From Hofstenia miamia (lineage: Eukaryota > Xenacoelomorpha > Acoela), in NCBI GenBank assembly GCA_004352715.1, contig SCFE01000086.1:1368093-1432092 (forward strand): 64,000 bases of DNA. The letters run 5' to 3'. Every line of letters starts with the position of its first letter. The first letter of the stretch is position 1. Positions 1-14,301 of this stretch are shown piece by piece. A program made the position numbers and the translations under genes. A model generated the notes under the pieces. That model saw nothing but the letters and a program-made list of their open reading frames with translations. It was not told the DNA's origin and did no database searches.

Positions 1-1051
1 TAATCTCTGCTTAAGCTCTTCTCTTGCAGTTTCTATAGTCTTCCCCTTACCTACCCTGCACCTGTCCTGCACTGCCTCACTTGTCCTGATCTTCCCTATT
101 TGCTTCCTAATTTTTGCCACTTTATTCTCAATTCTTCTTTCCCATGCTGGCTTTCTGTCTCCCTTTACTTCTTGTCGCCTTTTCTTCTTCATTTCCATGC
201 CTACATTCTTCAGCACCTCACATGCGCCTGCATACTTTAACCTGTTTATCTCTGTTACACACTTAGCATCTATTCTTTCTAATACTTTTTTAACCTAAGC
301 TATTTATTTCTGTAACACTCCTTACAACTATCCTCTCCAACACGTTATTGACTTTTGCTGTCTCTACTGCTAGCTTACTTCTCTTAACTCCTCTTGGAAC
401 TGGCAACCTAGTTCTCTCACCTATTTCTTCCTTCATCTTTTCCTTGATTGCTGCTTCAGTTTCTGCGTCTGCTGCTTCTGCCACTTCTGTCTCAACATCT
501 ATCACTTCATCTTCCCTTTGCTTAGCCTGTTCAACTCTCTTTTTCCCCCTACTCTCATCCAACTGTAACTTTCTCACTTGCCCTGCAAGCCTCTGCTCTG
601 TAACTTCTAATCCCGTTCTTGCCTTCCTCCATTCTTCCAACATTCTCTTCCTGTAACCCCTCTCATCTGGCCTGCTTCTTCTGTAACACTCCAATGCTGT
701 CCTGTTCTGCTCATCTGTCCACTTATGCCGTTGTCCATTGGTCTGTGTGGATCCTGTACTGCCACTTCTCGAGTCCACACTNCTGTAACTTTCTCACTTG
801 CCCTGCAAGCCTCTGCTCTGTAACTTCTAATCCCGTTCTTGCCTTCCTCCATTCTTCCAACATTCTCTTCCTGTAACCCCTCTCATCTGGCCTGCTTCTT
901 CTGTAACACTCCAATGCTGTCCTGTTCTGCTCATCTGTCCACTTATGCCGTTGTCCATTGGTCTGTGTGGATCCTGTACTGCCACTTCTCGAGTCCACAC
1001 TCCCGATTGTGGAGTCCGCCTGTTGTCCGGAGATTCTTAGCACCCTCTGAC

Positions 1052-1052
<1 letters not shown>
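1..1052 (-). mobile_element. LINE fragment, N-terminal ORF region (R4/Dong-like candidate)
   Basis: On the minus strand this encodes a basic, charged polypeptide with a Myb-like start (HKWTDEQN, ECYRRSRPDERGYRKRM, WRKARTGLEVTEQRLAGQ) and then a lysine- and glutamate-rich stretch. I associate this with the segment before the reverse transcriptase in some non-LTR retrotransposons. A second diverged copy of the next segment (VLERIDAKCVTEINR, then GACEVLKNVG) starts near 288 and runs off the left edge, so two copies or a rearrangement meet there. The 5' end at 1052 abuts an (ATT)n tract. The copy at 36.15 kb shares the same 5' sequence. R4/Dong assignment is inference from the (TAA)n-type flank; the LINE nature is more secure. 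Inactive fragment. Confidence 0.6.
563..1001. repeat. 219-bp direct duplication across a single N
   Basis: Positions 563-781 and 783-1001 are the same 219 bp, separated by one N at 782. This looks like two contig ends joined without merging the overlap. It explains why the LINE ORF appears twice. Confidence 0.85.

Positions 1053-1085
<33 letters not shown>
1053..1085. repeat. (ATT)n microsatellite
   Basis: About eleven ATT units lie directly against the 5' end of the minus-strand LINE fragment. The related copy at 36.1 kb also sits against the equivalent (AAT)n tract. Confidence 0.95.
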
Positions 1086-2090
1086 TGAGAAGCAAATATT
1101 TTTATGGGTTGTAGGTCAGAAATTGCCTGCATAGTACGCAGTGTGAAAAATTGGCATCATTGCAATACAGATTTTTTATTAAAAAGTTTAGAAGTTATAA
1201 TCAATCATAAAATTGCCAAATAAATATGCATTAGCAAAATAAATATTTTAACACATGCTCATTTATATAAACACGTACATGTTGAAAATTTGATTTTTCT
1301 TAATTACAGTACTTAGCAAACTAATTTTTGGTGCATTTTACCACACAAAGTGTTTTAGGGTTAACTATAGCACTGTTTTCAATATTTAGAAAGTATTGCA
1401 TTAATTATAAATGAATGTTATCGAAATTACTGTACTGTACACAGTGAAAGATTTTACCTAGTGAATAATCCAACCTCGAATTTGGTATAATCTGAAAAAT
1501 ATGTTCTCCGTCATGCTTAACCCTTCGCAAAATTTCGTGAGAGCTAATTAGATATACACATTTTATAAAGATCACTAATGCTGCATTTTTAAACTATGAA
1601 AATTTTTGTAAAAAAATTCTGAGGCTTGATTTTTTGCCATAAAAATTCTGAAGTTTGCACGGTATTTTGCAATACTTCTCCGTTTCGTCTAATCAGTTTC
1701 CTCCTTTGGTTTAAAATGCTCTTTCAACCTAAATTCTTGTTTTGCATGTTAAATGTCTGCACTCTAGATTTACAAAAAACGTAGTTTCATTGTTATTGGA
1801 AACTTAGGAACTCTATGATATTCGCATTTGGAATTTTATAAGAATTACGAGCCTTAACATTTTTTAAATGATTGTTATAAAATGGTATATAGTGGTGTTG
1901 ACTTTGGCGGATACGTTTTTTTTGTAGTTTCGTTTGTGTTTAAATTTTGACTGATTCTTCTGGAAAATTGAGGCAAATTTGATAGTCTTTCTAATTTTTT
2001 ATGTTCATGCATCTAATTGTATTATTATCTAAGCCTTTATTGAACATGTGATAATTAACGTTAGCTTTTTGTTCAAATCTTTAAATTTAG
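1086..2090. other. AT-rich DNA, no feature recognised
   Basis: I see no convincing exon, repeat boundary or RNA here. If the NOM1-like gene has its usual long basic N-terminal part, its upstream exons must lie here unrecognised or left of the window. Confidence 0.5.
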
Positions 2091-2331
2091 TGAACTGTGC
2101 TCACCTTTGTATTTGCAAAACACCTTTCTCTATTTAATATTTCTTTGGTCTCATTTGGCGATTGCGCGGTCCTTTGAGTCGATGTTTGCAATGTCCCTAT
2201 CGCGCAATGAAACCACAGTTTATGAACCTATGCGTGTGGCTTGTTTGTGTACTCTTGCCTTCAACAACTTTGACCCAACTATTTTTGTTGATTTTATGTC
2301 TTCGGTGTTTACTTGCTTCAATGTAACTGCC
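2091..2331 (+). CDS. NOM1: NOM1-like provisional first visible exon (MIF4G start)
   Basis: The frame gives LAIARSFESMF, SRNETTVYEPM and IFVDFMSSVFTCFNVTA. Spacing fits the start of the NOM1 MIF4G repeat, and NVTA followed by GAYVV from the next exon matches the family's turn before GA(Y/H). The upstream border (AG at 2089-2090) is a guess; the usual NRLSE motif is missing. A GTAAAT donor at 2332 fits poorly, because joining there to 3382 shifts the frame by one base. A base error or another donor is likely. Confidence 0.45.
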
Positions 2332-5300
2332 GTAAATTTTATTTCAGTAAAATTTATTGTTGATATTTTAGGTGTTATTTTCATGAAATTTAATCTTCAG
2401 CGAATTTTCTACTGCACATTTGTTTATGAAACGATTTTAGTTCAGGAAAAAACTAAAATTACTGCAAGAAATGCAATAAATATAGAAAAAAACGTTCAAC
2501 CTATAGACAAAAATCTGGCACTGTAATAGCTTAACTATATTTAAGGGGACCAAAGTTTTTTAATGACTGTGTAAATATACAATTTTAGCGAAGAAAACTT
2601 GATATTCATTATATTTAAAATAAATTTCAACTTTTTGTTAATAAAGTTAAAATTTGAGTTAAAATATGTTATAAAGATCACTGTATGACATTGAATAATC
2701 TGCAAACCTGTTTTACGACATCATTCTTGCATGTTTATAGGATAATACTATTTGAAATGAAAACCTTTGCATACAATTATCTGAAAAAAATTCCAATTTG
2801 CTGAATTTAAATAATTTCCTCTTTCGTGATATACAAGAGGTGTATTCTTGAAACTTTGTAAGAGACTAGGCAGATCATTGTTAGTGTTAATTATTGATGT
2901 TCTTACTATCTTAGATGATATGTTTCACCAGATAAATGCGAATTTTTAGATTTATATTATTTGTGCACTAAAATTTGGATAGTGAATGTTTTATTTATTA
3001 CATGGTGCCTTATATCACAATCCAACTTTTATGTTTCTGATCTTAAAAGTTGTTTCATTATCATTAATTGATCAAGCTTTTTATACTTGAGTTAGTTTTA
3101 ATGTAGAAATACACATTTCAACCAATAACGCGGAATCACTGAAATGAATTTACCGTGGAATACTCCTGAAATTGACAGTAAAACCCAAATTTTAATAACC
3201 GGTTAATTTTGTAATTTATCGGTTTTAAAAATTATCGACTTTTAATCTGAATTTTGCTCTGCCTTAGCTATGCATTTTTTTAATGTATGTGTATTTTGTA
3301 AATTTCATTATTTCAAATTATCAGCTTTATGGTTCAGTTTCTGTAATTATGGTGTCATTTTGTTATTCTCCCTTGATTTAGGTGCTTACGTCGTTCGAGA
3401 CACCATTCTCCACTTTACCGCGCTCCATCAGCATGTTGCCGAGCATGATTTTCAATTGGACAATACTGTTGTATTTTTTGGCCACCTTTATCATTTTCAT
3501 GTAAGTCAGTTTTACAGCAAATGCCTTATTTTTTAACCTAAATGGATTTATCTGCAATGAAATGAACATGGGTAAGGTTGATGTGAGGAATTTGAAGAAG
3601 TTAGTTAGATCATGCTTCGCTATATAACAAATCCGACTATCAATGTGCTGAAACTATGCAACAATGATCACTAGATCTTTAAGATGAGCTATCAACAAGA
3701 AGCAGTGCTAAACATTTTCGAATCAAGGATGTGAAATTGTTTAGTTATAAAGCTGTAGCATTTTAGCCCCTTTGACTACGTCACAAACGAATTGATATTC
3801 TCAAAATATTTTTAATTTTGGCCAAAAACTACAAACTAAAACAAAACAGGCTTTTTGCGTTTAAACTATGTTAATTATTTAACTATGATGCAAGAAATCA
3901 GTTTGCATGACAATGAAACAACAGAAACAAGGTCAATTTTGCTTTGGGCATAATGAGAAACTTCGAGAAATGTAGACTTAATTTTGGGATATAATAGTCA
4001 AAAGATAAATTTTTTTTAGCGGTTTATCATCAGACTTGTCAACGAGCCGTAATTTCTAAGCTCGGCTCGTCTCGGCTCGTCTCGGTTCGGCTAGTTAGAA
4101 GCTTGGCCCGTTGACAAGTCTGTTTATCATCATGAAATTGCGAATACGAGGTTGATTTTTTCTAATTGAAATTTTCCAAACTAGAAGATATCATTCCTCT
4201 GTCTGCTCGTGCCAACAATTACCAAAAATGTGCCAAAACTTAACATTTTCATTAAATAAAGGCAATATTCTGTAAATATAGTCAGGGTGATTGAGTTCGG
4301 ACTGTCTGCAATGAAATCTGTGGGGTCGAACACCAAATATGGAAATTTTTTTCGTAACGTATTTTTTTCAAAGTATGGAAGTATGCAATTATGTAACGGG
4401 ATCTTACTTAATGCGCAGTATGATGCAATATATTCTGAATATTTATTTGTGACCTTAGCGTAATAGAAATTCCATCGGTAATACTGCGCTTTTATATTGT
4501 ATTTATTTCCATTTTAAAAATTAACAATTCATATTTTTTACAGTTTTCATTTTCTTATTCTTCTGAAAAATTATTAATTTTTTGTGAAATTTAATTAAGT
4601 TATATGTATTTCTTCAAACATCATTTATCCCAATTGGACCTAGGCCTTTTTGGGCTACTGAGGCCTTGGGAGAAGGTATTTTGTCCCCCCACCCTCCCAT
4701 GTTACTAACAATAATGTGTTTTTGCAAAATTGTGAGACTATGCTCCGGTTGAAAAGCCATATTACACATAAAAGAAGCAGATATTTTAAAAATTTTTGTT
4801 CTGGAGTTAATACTCCAATATACCTAGGAAAAGTCACCAGGTCTTATTGAAAATCAAAAGTTTAATAAGAGGAGGTAATCCTCCAGGTCGAATAGTGTTA
4901 AAATAATAACATTCACGAATTAATCTATAATAGAGATAAATTCCCATATATTTCCTGTATCAAAATCTATTATGTTTAATAACTAGTTTGGTTTCATCAT
5001 CTTCACAGTATTTTTTATTTTGACCGCTTTATCTGGAAACACAATTTTGCATTTTTATGAAATAAACTCTCGACTATTTGTTAAGTCTATTCTGAGATCT
5101 TTATCTACATTCATCATATTTAATAAGGATTTCTGATTAATGTCTACTCTTAGAATGAATTTATCTCTTAAACCTTTGAGTCAGTGGGGAATATCATTCA
5201 GTTCTTTTTCCTTGGTCTTGGGGACTAGGGTCTTCACACCACACATAATGTTTTGGTATACCACGGAACCCATTTTATATAAACACTCTTTTATTTGTGT

Positions 5301-8300
5301 TTTTAATTTGTTATGATTATTGGCCTGCCAGTTATACCTAGATACTTCTCGCTTTAGTACCCCACAAAAATATTCATTTTGTCTAAGTGTAATTTCAGTT
5401 GCTCCTCTCAGAATCCATGATGGCATCTGGTCATCACATAGATTCCTCCATCGTTTGGCAAGGCATTCCCTTTGCTTTTCAATTTGAACATCAGTCGTGT
5501 TTGGGATTTTTTCCATTTCTTTAAAATAAATTTCACATAACCCAAGGAAATTCCACATTTCAATGCACGTTTCTGTTGGAAAGTTTTTTTGTTATGTATT
5601 TTTTTAACAAATTCCCAGTGATCCTTCACGTCTTTTAGTTGTTGCTCTGTCAACATAGTTATTCATTATCCCATGAACAGTAAATTGTTGATGTCAAATT
5701 CCTTGAAATAATTGTATAAATCTGGGTGATCATTTTTGTATTATATGACAATGTCTACCCGCTACTGTTCTGATAGGCCTTGAATGATTCGGTAAAGTTA
5801 GTTGTAGACATGTAACTAAGTTGTAACTTGATTTTTGCGAAATAATTCGCAAGTTAGACATTTTTATGTTATTATGTAACAATATCATAATGAAATTATG
5901 AAATACAATTTTATCTAAAATTTTAAACCATTAGACTGAACATGCGTTATGTATTAAGCAATTAGAAACCGGGTGACACGTTATTTTTGTCTGTCGAACT
6001 CACAAGGGGGAGTTGATTCAGCTCCACCCCCCCCCCCCCCCCAATAAATATTTTTCTACTAAATATTTTTCCATGAAGATTCGTGCGTTACTAAACAATC
6101 TTTCCTATAAAATAAAGCATTAAAATAGATAATGGTGATGTCATGATTACCTTGATAACACCATCATTTTCACATTCATAGTATTTTGAAGTTTTGGTCT
6201 TTTTCAATAGGTTAAATTTTATGATGATTTCTGAGTTGACAATGCCTGGTGAATGCATTTATGGGAGGCCTTTTGTTTTACAACAGATGTAAAATGTCAA
6301 AGTGGCGAAAAATAGTCGTTTCATGTAAAAATGCAAATGTCATAGTCACAATTTTGATATTGTCGGCATATGTCCAATAGCAGGAGAATACTTCTCATAC
6401 TGTAGAAATAATAGTAAGAAATGTTCGAATGCACTGCTATATTTAGCCTTCGTCATCCATGTAATTTCATTGCGATGAGATGTTCACATCATCTTTGTAA
6501 TTAATCACTCAAATGAGCTTGTTTCCGCTTCCCATTTGATGTTTCAAGTTTGAAGTATTTGTATTTTCAGTTATCCTCCTTAATTTAGCGCATTTCCTTT
6601 TCTACTTTCATTCCATTCTGTTTATATATTCCTTCAGTTTTTTTCATGGTGTCGTGAACATATATTTATTCGCATGCATTAAGTCTACTAGACCGTCACA
6701 AAGAGTTAAAACGCTGGATAGAAATTTATTATCTCGTAGTAATTTAGGCTAAGTTTTAATTTAATTTTTATAGAATTTTATTGAAAGTAGTTCTTTAACT
6801 AAAATACCTGATTTGCTTTAGATTAACACATTAGAATAATTAGTTAAACTTTGATTTATTACATTCTTCTGTGGCTAATCTGGCATAAAAAATTTTCGCC
6901 ATTTTAGTTGCGTTTTGAAAATTAGCCCTTTATCTGTTCTATACTCTGCTATGGAAGCGTATAATTATAGAATATTTTGATTATATAAGTATTTTTTAAT
7001 GAAATATATATTTTATTTGCTTATAATTGTTACTGATTCCGAATAAAGTTAATACAACAGTCTGTTGATTAAAAACTCCTGTTTCTGCATGATTTTCATT
7101 ATTCAGGAATGAAGTTTTGCTCGAAAAGTGACGAATATTTTTTTCCTGTTTATGACTATCAATGTGTTTCGGGGTGGGTTCTGCGGGGCCGTCTAGTCTC
7201 ATTAGATTTATTGATCCCAGTCTCATGGGATCAAAAAATCAATCGGACTGGGACCAAGAATAAAGTATCTGGGATCACGGATTTCAGAATATTACTTGAA
7301 ATTCCACTGTTTTTGTGGATTCCAAATTTGCTGTCATTTTTTATAGAGAAGCCAACCAATCATATGAAAATAATTTTGCATCAAAGTTTATATCAATCTC
7401 AGATTCCACTTGATAGTAGATAATTTCCACAATTAGCATTATTTGCGGATGTGCTTTCTACAATTGACTACTGGAAACATAATCAGTCAGTGTTGTAGTT
7501 ATAGTTGTTGACCAGGTTTTTAACTATTTAATCAAAATAAGTTTGTTATGAATTCAAGCATGTTAGAGAGGCATGACATTTTTTCTAATGGGAGAGTTTG
7601 GTTTAGACACCACCTGGCATTCTTGTCCATTAATATTTTAATTGAGAAAGATGTTGATTGAAAAATGTGTTTGAAATCATTTAATTTTGTTACATATATT
7701 TTGAACGTTTTGCTATGTAGTTCTTTTGATAGCACTCTTTCAATGTGTGATCTCATAATAATGTATGGAGGTACTCTATTATAAGCATTGACCAATATGC
7801 CTTATTCGAAGATTATACATACTTCCATTGGAACATTTGAGCCATGGATATCTCAATGCCATATTTTGATCTATTAAATGTATATATGTATATATATAAT
7901 TTGCAATTTCTAAAAACTAGCATTTCACCATTGAAATTATATACATTAAATTTTTTTTGACATTCCAAATTTTCAATTTGTTGCACAATCATTTAATTGA
8001 TGATGGTCCTAAATCACGGGGGCACTGCAAATCGCGCCAATCATAAAAAACAACTCACTAGTGAACAGAAACATCGTCACCTTGAGAATGCATAGTGTGT
8101 ACATGATATCAACTATATACAATTAATACAAGTAGTTGCAGAATTGAAAAAGAATGCTCATGTAGAACGAGAGAGGAGCTTTCGAAGAATAATGGATTCC
8201 AGTAGACGAAGTCCGTCGTGCTCTGGAGGCTGCATTGCCACTGTGAAGTCATCAATGAAGACTGTACCTTGAACGCTCCTGTGGGGCTGCTATGGTAGAC

Positions 8301-11300
8301 ATCCACTCAAAATGTGTATAACGGATCACCATTTGTACATATACATATAAATTCCAGCTTTTATTGTATTTTAGAAAAATGTTTTTATCTACGAAACAAA
8401 GGCTTAAAAAATAGGAATTTTTTTGGTTGCCTCTAAATATATACGTAATTCTCAGGTTTTCGAGGTATTAATCTTTTGAAATGTTAACCTGATTTTGCTG
8501 TAACTTTGAATAGTAAAGATATTTTCATTGACTCTGTTTTTCCTTTGAAACTACGGAGTAAATGCAACTCATATTATCATTTTAGGTGATAAATTCAAGA
8601 CTTGTGTTCGACCTTATTGAAGCAATAATAACTTCATTCAAAGATAAAGATATCGAGTTGCTTCATACCATTTTAAAAAGTTAGTGTTTTTATTTCTAAT
8701 TGACCGATTTTTTTATACCTCAATCATGCATAATTTTTGTAAGCTGCATGCAACAAGATGAAGTCCGAGTTCAAAATCCAACCATAGGCAGTTGTTCTAC
8801 TCATTTACATGTACACAAATCTAGCTATGTTATACTGCATTTAAAATGCATGGAAAATGCGATATTAAGATACGATAAGATGTCGCCGCTCAGTAATTGT
8901 GTTTTTAGTTATAATATAAGTGTGATATAATGTAATACATTTCATGGGATTTCTAAATCACTACAATAATTTTTTGTTTCTATGCTTTTAGACCGTCCAT
9001 ATAATTACGTGTTTTCGAAGAAAGACATTCAAAGCCCATGAGCAAAACAGTCCATCTCCTAAAAAACCCTAAACAATTGCAATATGAGCCTACATTGCTT
9101 ACTATAGTTTCGCATTCCCATTACTCAACAATAATGGCTCTATCACTTTAGTTCTGTTGAGAAATTTACTCAATTGTAAAAACACTGGAAAAAAATGCCC
9201 GGAATAAATTTAATAAATTTTATTATTGTGAAATTTATGATAACTAACAACGTGTTCTTTTGTCATAAATTTAGATTTCTGTGACATACATGTAAATCGC
9301 TTGCTTAGACTTTAATTGTAACATTAATCAACAAAAGAAACGTAATAATAAAAAATTTTAAATTATTCGAACATATCGTAGTTTCCTATAATAGATTAGA
9401 GATGATCTTTTAGTTTTCTTTATTTCTTTAATAAAATGAAAAGATTTGTTAACACTAAACTCCCCTGTCCAACTTTAAATTTTCTTCAAACCTTTTAAAC
9501 AATATATAAATCTTGGAATATTGCTCACCTATTGTTAAATGCGCTCCCATGTAGTTGTGAAAATGTTTTTTAAAGAGTATTGTAGTTTATTAATAATTAA
9601 GAATTTCCAATGTCTTGTGTATTACATTGACTGAAATACAACAAACGGCTGCTGTCTGTATGTGTTTTTATTGGAAACTTGTAAATATTAAGATGTTTTT
9701 CTTCCTGATCCTGTGAAAAATTCTATTTTGGAATTATTAATGTATCTGTATTTAGTTATATGAACAAATAATTGAAAGATTTTATGTTGTATATTTTAAA
9801 TTTTTTTATCAAAGTTCCATTTGAAAAAATGGCTTCTTTCATTATTTATTATGCCTGCCCTCAATTATATTAGTAGAAAATATTCAAGAAAGTTCACAAA
9901 TTTGTTAGTTTCTTTTTCAAAATTGTGTCAACATTGAAAGCTGTAAAACTCTATCACACCATCACCTTAAAACAACAAAGTATGGTGNNNNNNNNNNNNN
10001 NNNNNNNNTAGAAAATATTCAAGAAAGTTCACAAATTTGTTAGTTTCTTTTTCAAAATTGTGTCAACATTGAAAGCTGTAAAACTCTATCACACCATCAC
10101 CTTAAAACAACAAAGTATGGTGTATGGCACAAAGTCTAACTTTTTTGCACCATGCAAGAGGTTCTCATAGTTCATTGTTTAAACAGCTTATTGAAGTAAT
10201 TTGAGTGCTATGCATGCATATGTTGCGCATATTGTTTTAGGCAATGCTGAAGTAATCTTTTGCCTGTAAGGTTTATTTCCTTTGGTGATTGTTTTTTAAG
10301 AAGCCTTTTTAATTCATTGAAATATTGGTTATTCATTTCTTAAATGGTTGTCTTCTTAGTGTTTTATCATCTTTTTAATTTTGTTGAATTTAATTTATGA
10401 AATGTGTTTATTGTTCTATATTCTATTGTTCTATTATTGGGAATAAGGGAGGTATTTGATTTTTGAATACATTTTACTAGAATTCAAAAACCAGTAAAAC
10501 GTAACTCTGGATTACAAGAAGAATTGATAAAGAATGGCTAAGTATAGTATAGTACACCATGAATTGACTAATCCTTCACCAGCCGCTGTGTAATTGCTCA
10601 TCCTAAAAATCCATTATCGTTGATAGAAACAAAGTCACATGTTGGGAAACAAGGAAATACTAATATTTTGGTTAAATCTCAAGGAAACCAGGATTTTGAT
10701 GCTACATAATCTACAGTTCAAGGCAGGCCCAATGGGAAGGAGAACTGTTCGTAGTTGTAATCAGAAAGAAAAGCTTGTGCCAAGAAAAACACAGAAACTG
10801 GACAACTGAACAATCGATGTCAGTCTTATGGAAAGATAAATCCAATTTGAAATATTTTGACCACACCGCAGTCTTTTTAAAACACCGGAAGTTGAACGCA
10901 TTAGTGCTGCGCGTGTGATTCCCACAGTGAAACATGGAGGGAGAAGTCCGATGATTTGGGGATGTTTTGCTGGTAATCGTAAGAATTAGTGGGATCCTCA
11001 ACCAAAATGGTTACCACAACATATTGCAGACACATACTATTTCATCAGTATTGCGTCTAATTGGAAAGTCATTCATGTTCCATCAAGACAATTGCCCCCT
11101 AAAACACTTAAGAAGGAAGGCAAATGATTTAAACCCTTTAGGTCTTGGTTGGGATGAACTTGACAATATTGGAAGCAAGCCGTCCATTTCACCTGAATAT
11201 CTTTGCAACTACTGCAGAGGCCTGACAGAATATGTTGTCATTTTCTCATGAAAATTATAAACCGTATGCCATGTATTTGTGCAGCAGTAATCAAAGTCAG

Positions 11301-14265
11301 AGGTGACCATTTGGGGAAGTCTCAAAATATAGAAACATTTCTGAAGTTCAAAGACATTTCTATGACATTCATTGAATATATTGGTTGCATAGTGTATTTT
11401 TTGTAGTAAACGTATGATTTTACTAACTCATTTCATTGTGTACAAGGAGCTTTAAAATGTAGCTAAACATAGTTTTAAACAGATGTACCCAATCTTTTTC
11501 TAAATTGTTGTCAATATATGAAGAGCAAATATACTTTTCATTATTTTCAATTGGTGCCTTCGGCCATGCAAACTCTGACTTTGAGCACCGCACGCCTCAA
11601 TAGGTTTGAATAGTCTATCGAAGCTGTTGAGAATTGTTGTTGTCCTCATGATCTTTGGATATCCCGGTTATCTTAACCTTATGTATTGAGAGAATTTAAA
11701 CCTTTTTTTATATAAATTTGAATTTTCATGGTAAGATAGTTAATCTTTTCAACTACTTCAAGAACAGCACTGCAATTTAGTACAAATTCATCAATAGATA
11801 TATTCACATCTCACGATTTCCTAAGACATTTGGAGTAAATAGTTAGGAAAATATGGAAAACAATTCTTCCATTTAAAATGATAGAGGCAGTGTAGGGTTA
11901 ATGTAAACTTGTAACAGTCTTCATCACAATTTCACGTTTTGATACATACATTCCGCATTTATAGATCAATGTTTTTACACATGCAATGTATTTAACGTTT
12001 TTACTATCTTAAATATTTATAGATTCTAATTCATTGATACATTGATTTGCATGCCTTTTGGGCACTTTAGCTTATTTATTTCATTTAAAAGCAAATCAAA
12101 TTTTGGTTTCAAAAATGACCAACCTTTAAAATCAAAGTTTGAAAGCTATTCAAACTTGGAATTACTTCAGTTCCTAGTTTTCCAATGTGCTAATTTCTTG
12201 GTTGACTTATTTTTTAAATACAAACAACATACTTGTAGTCTAAGATCAGTTTTTATGTATTATATTGTTTTTATCAAGATTCAACTTTGCAAATACCTTT
12301 ATTAACTAAGGATTATTGTTGAAAACGGAATGTGTTTTCAATGAATCCCTCAACTAGATAGGGATGATTATTATAGTTGCATGAAGAACTCCTCAACACA
12401 TTCAGCAAAGTATGTACATTGCATGATGACTTAGCCTATAAATGATGTTATAAATTTGCGACTATCTGTCTCAGACTTTTCAACTAACTGTCTCGACCTC
12501 TATTTATATAGAATAAACTCACTGTCTAAATATTTAATAGTCTATTCACCTATAAAGATGAATTTAGTTTGCTGTTTACCTGCAGACATTGTCCTCTAAT
12601 TGAATCATTGCCAAATACTTTAATTACAAGGGTTTTTATCGAATCTTAGGTGTCGATGTAGAACTGTCAGAGTTCATACCTTTTTGATTACTAAACGTAA
12701 TATTTAATATTATATTTACTATAGATATAGTCACTGTTTTATTGATAGTTTTCATTGTTGAGACATTGAATTTTCGTTATCACATCATGAATATAAAAAC
12801 GTTAGATATCTGATTTTGCTTTCGCTTTTTTCAATTTCATTCTTCAATTTAAACAGAACTATTATCTTAGAATAATTGCGAAACCTTCCATAAACTTTTC
12901 AAATTCAATTTCCAATTGGAAATAGTCTACATAAAACAAAAAATGGACTTTCTAATCATTGTAAATATATGCAACATAGTTATGAAGGTTGGTAGAAGTA
13001 ATTGCTTTGAAAGAGGTACTTTTTTGTTTTAGCTTTATAAAGTTGTGTCCCAGTATCACATGGAAAAATATTGCAACTATTTTGTTCTAATGCTGAACTA
13101 AATTTTTTATTCTTCTGAATGTATATTTATTCTACACGTAGTATCAATTTTCGTTCTAGGTCCCGTGATCGGCCAACACTAGATCGCAGCCTTGTTATCG
13201 TTTGTTTATATCACATTAAGGTGTTTCATTGTCTGCCGTTGTTGATTAACGCCCAACTTTTCTTTAACTACTTTGTTTCTTCAGGCTTGCTGAGATTACG
13301 GTAGCTTTGCATTAAAGAAGAAATTTTTAATTGTGTTTTTATTCATAATAACATCGCGTCATTCGTCATAACAATCGTCAATTTTTGACGTAAATGTGAA
13401 CGTCGGTGGACTCATTACCTGACCTCGCAAGAATTTATAAGTTTTTCTATTTCCCAAAGTTTACGAACTATGGAATTTTCATCCAAATCCGTTTTTTATC
13501 TTTAATCCAAGTCAGTAACACATTTAACCCTAATGCTCTTTTAACATTTCCGTTTTGCAGTGGTTTATGATCTCATACCATATATAACAAAGCGCGTAAA
13601 TTTTATTTTGTTATTTCGCGCCCAGAATATAGGTCACTTAATGTATAAATGAAATTGAACTTACATATCAGTAATTATTATTTTATTTCCAAATATAATA
13701 TTTAAATATTTAAATTCTGGAATTAGTACAAAACAAGTATTATCTTTTACGGAATAAAAAAATATGTCGTCGTATTGGAATGGATTTCAAATGTAAATAG
13801 CTCGGTGTTTTTTGCCTCGTTGAAATATCTAAAATCTTAACAGCGCAAGGCAAGTGAATTTATCAAATTGAATAGAACAATTATTACCGAATTGTGTAAT
13901 CAATGTTTTATGCTATAGATAAAATTTTTGTAAATTTTATTAATATTGTAAGTCCAACATCGGATTTTAATTCTAGTGTGAAGTCTATTATCAGCTTTTG
14001 ATTTGTGATTTTGTTCGGGTAAAGGATAGAACGGTAATTCTTTACAAAATCTCATTTTTGGTTTGTTGGGCGTGTTCACTGAAATCGTGTGAAAATTCAT
14101 GCATTAAATGTGCGTGTAGATTAAGCGCATATTTACTTTCCATTTTCAATCAATAGTTTACAATAGACGTGAGTTAGTAAATGACATTGGTAAAATAAGA
14201 TTTGTATTGAAACTTTATGGTGCCTATTTCTAACATCAGTTCTCAAACTTTGTATACAGTATTGC

Positions 14266-14301
<36 letters not shown>

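Larger units (their letters stand above)
3501..8585 (+). other. NOM1-like intron, 5.1 kb, transposon-bearing
   Basis: Contains a hAT MITE (4031-4122), a decayed Tc1-like transposase (5181-5656), a C16 run at 6027-6042 and a short protein-like antisense stretch at 8158-8290. The rest is AT-rich with no recognisable feature. Confidence 0.75.

Noticed and set aside
348-656. Plus-strand frame of 102 codons
   Set aside because: Shadow of the minus-strand LINE ORF; serine- and leucine-rich as expected for antisense of a charged protein.
2107-2526. Whole 139-codon frame as a gene
   Set aside because: Only the part to about 2331 resembles the NOM1 MIF4G domain; the remainder is AT-rich intron read-through.
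4024-4046. Hammerhead-like CTGATGA on the minus strand
   Set aside because: It is the terminal repeat of the hAT MITE plus its target duplication; no stem II-GAAA follows.
13119-13304. Plus frame with VFHCLPLLI as the missing NOM1 exon
   Set aside because: The phase and length do not fit, and the exon at 8586-8679 fits exactly.
13550-13600. VVYDLI after TTTTGCAG as a NOM1 exon
   Set aside because: Too short, no EKDIEL motif, and superseded by 8586-8679.
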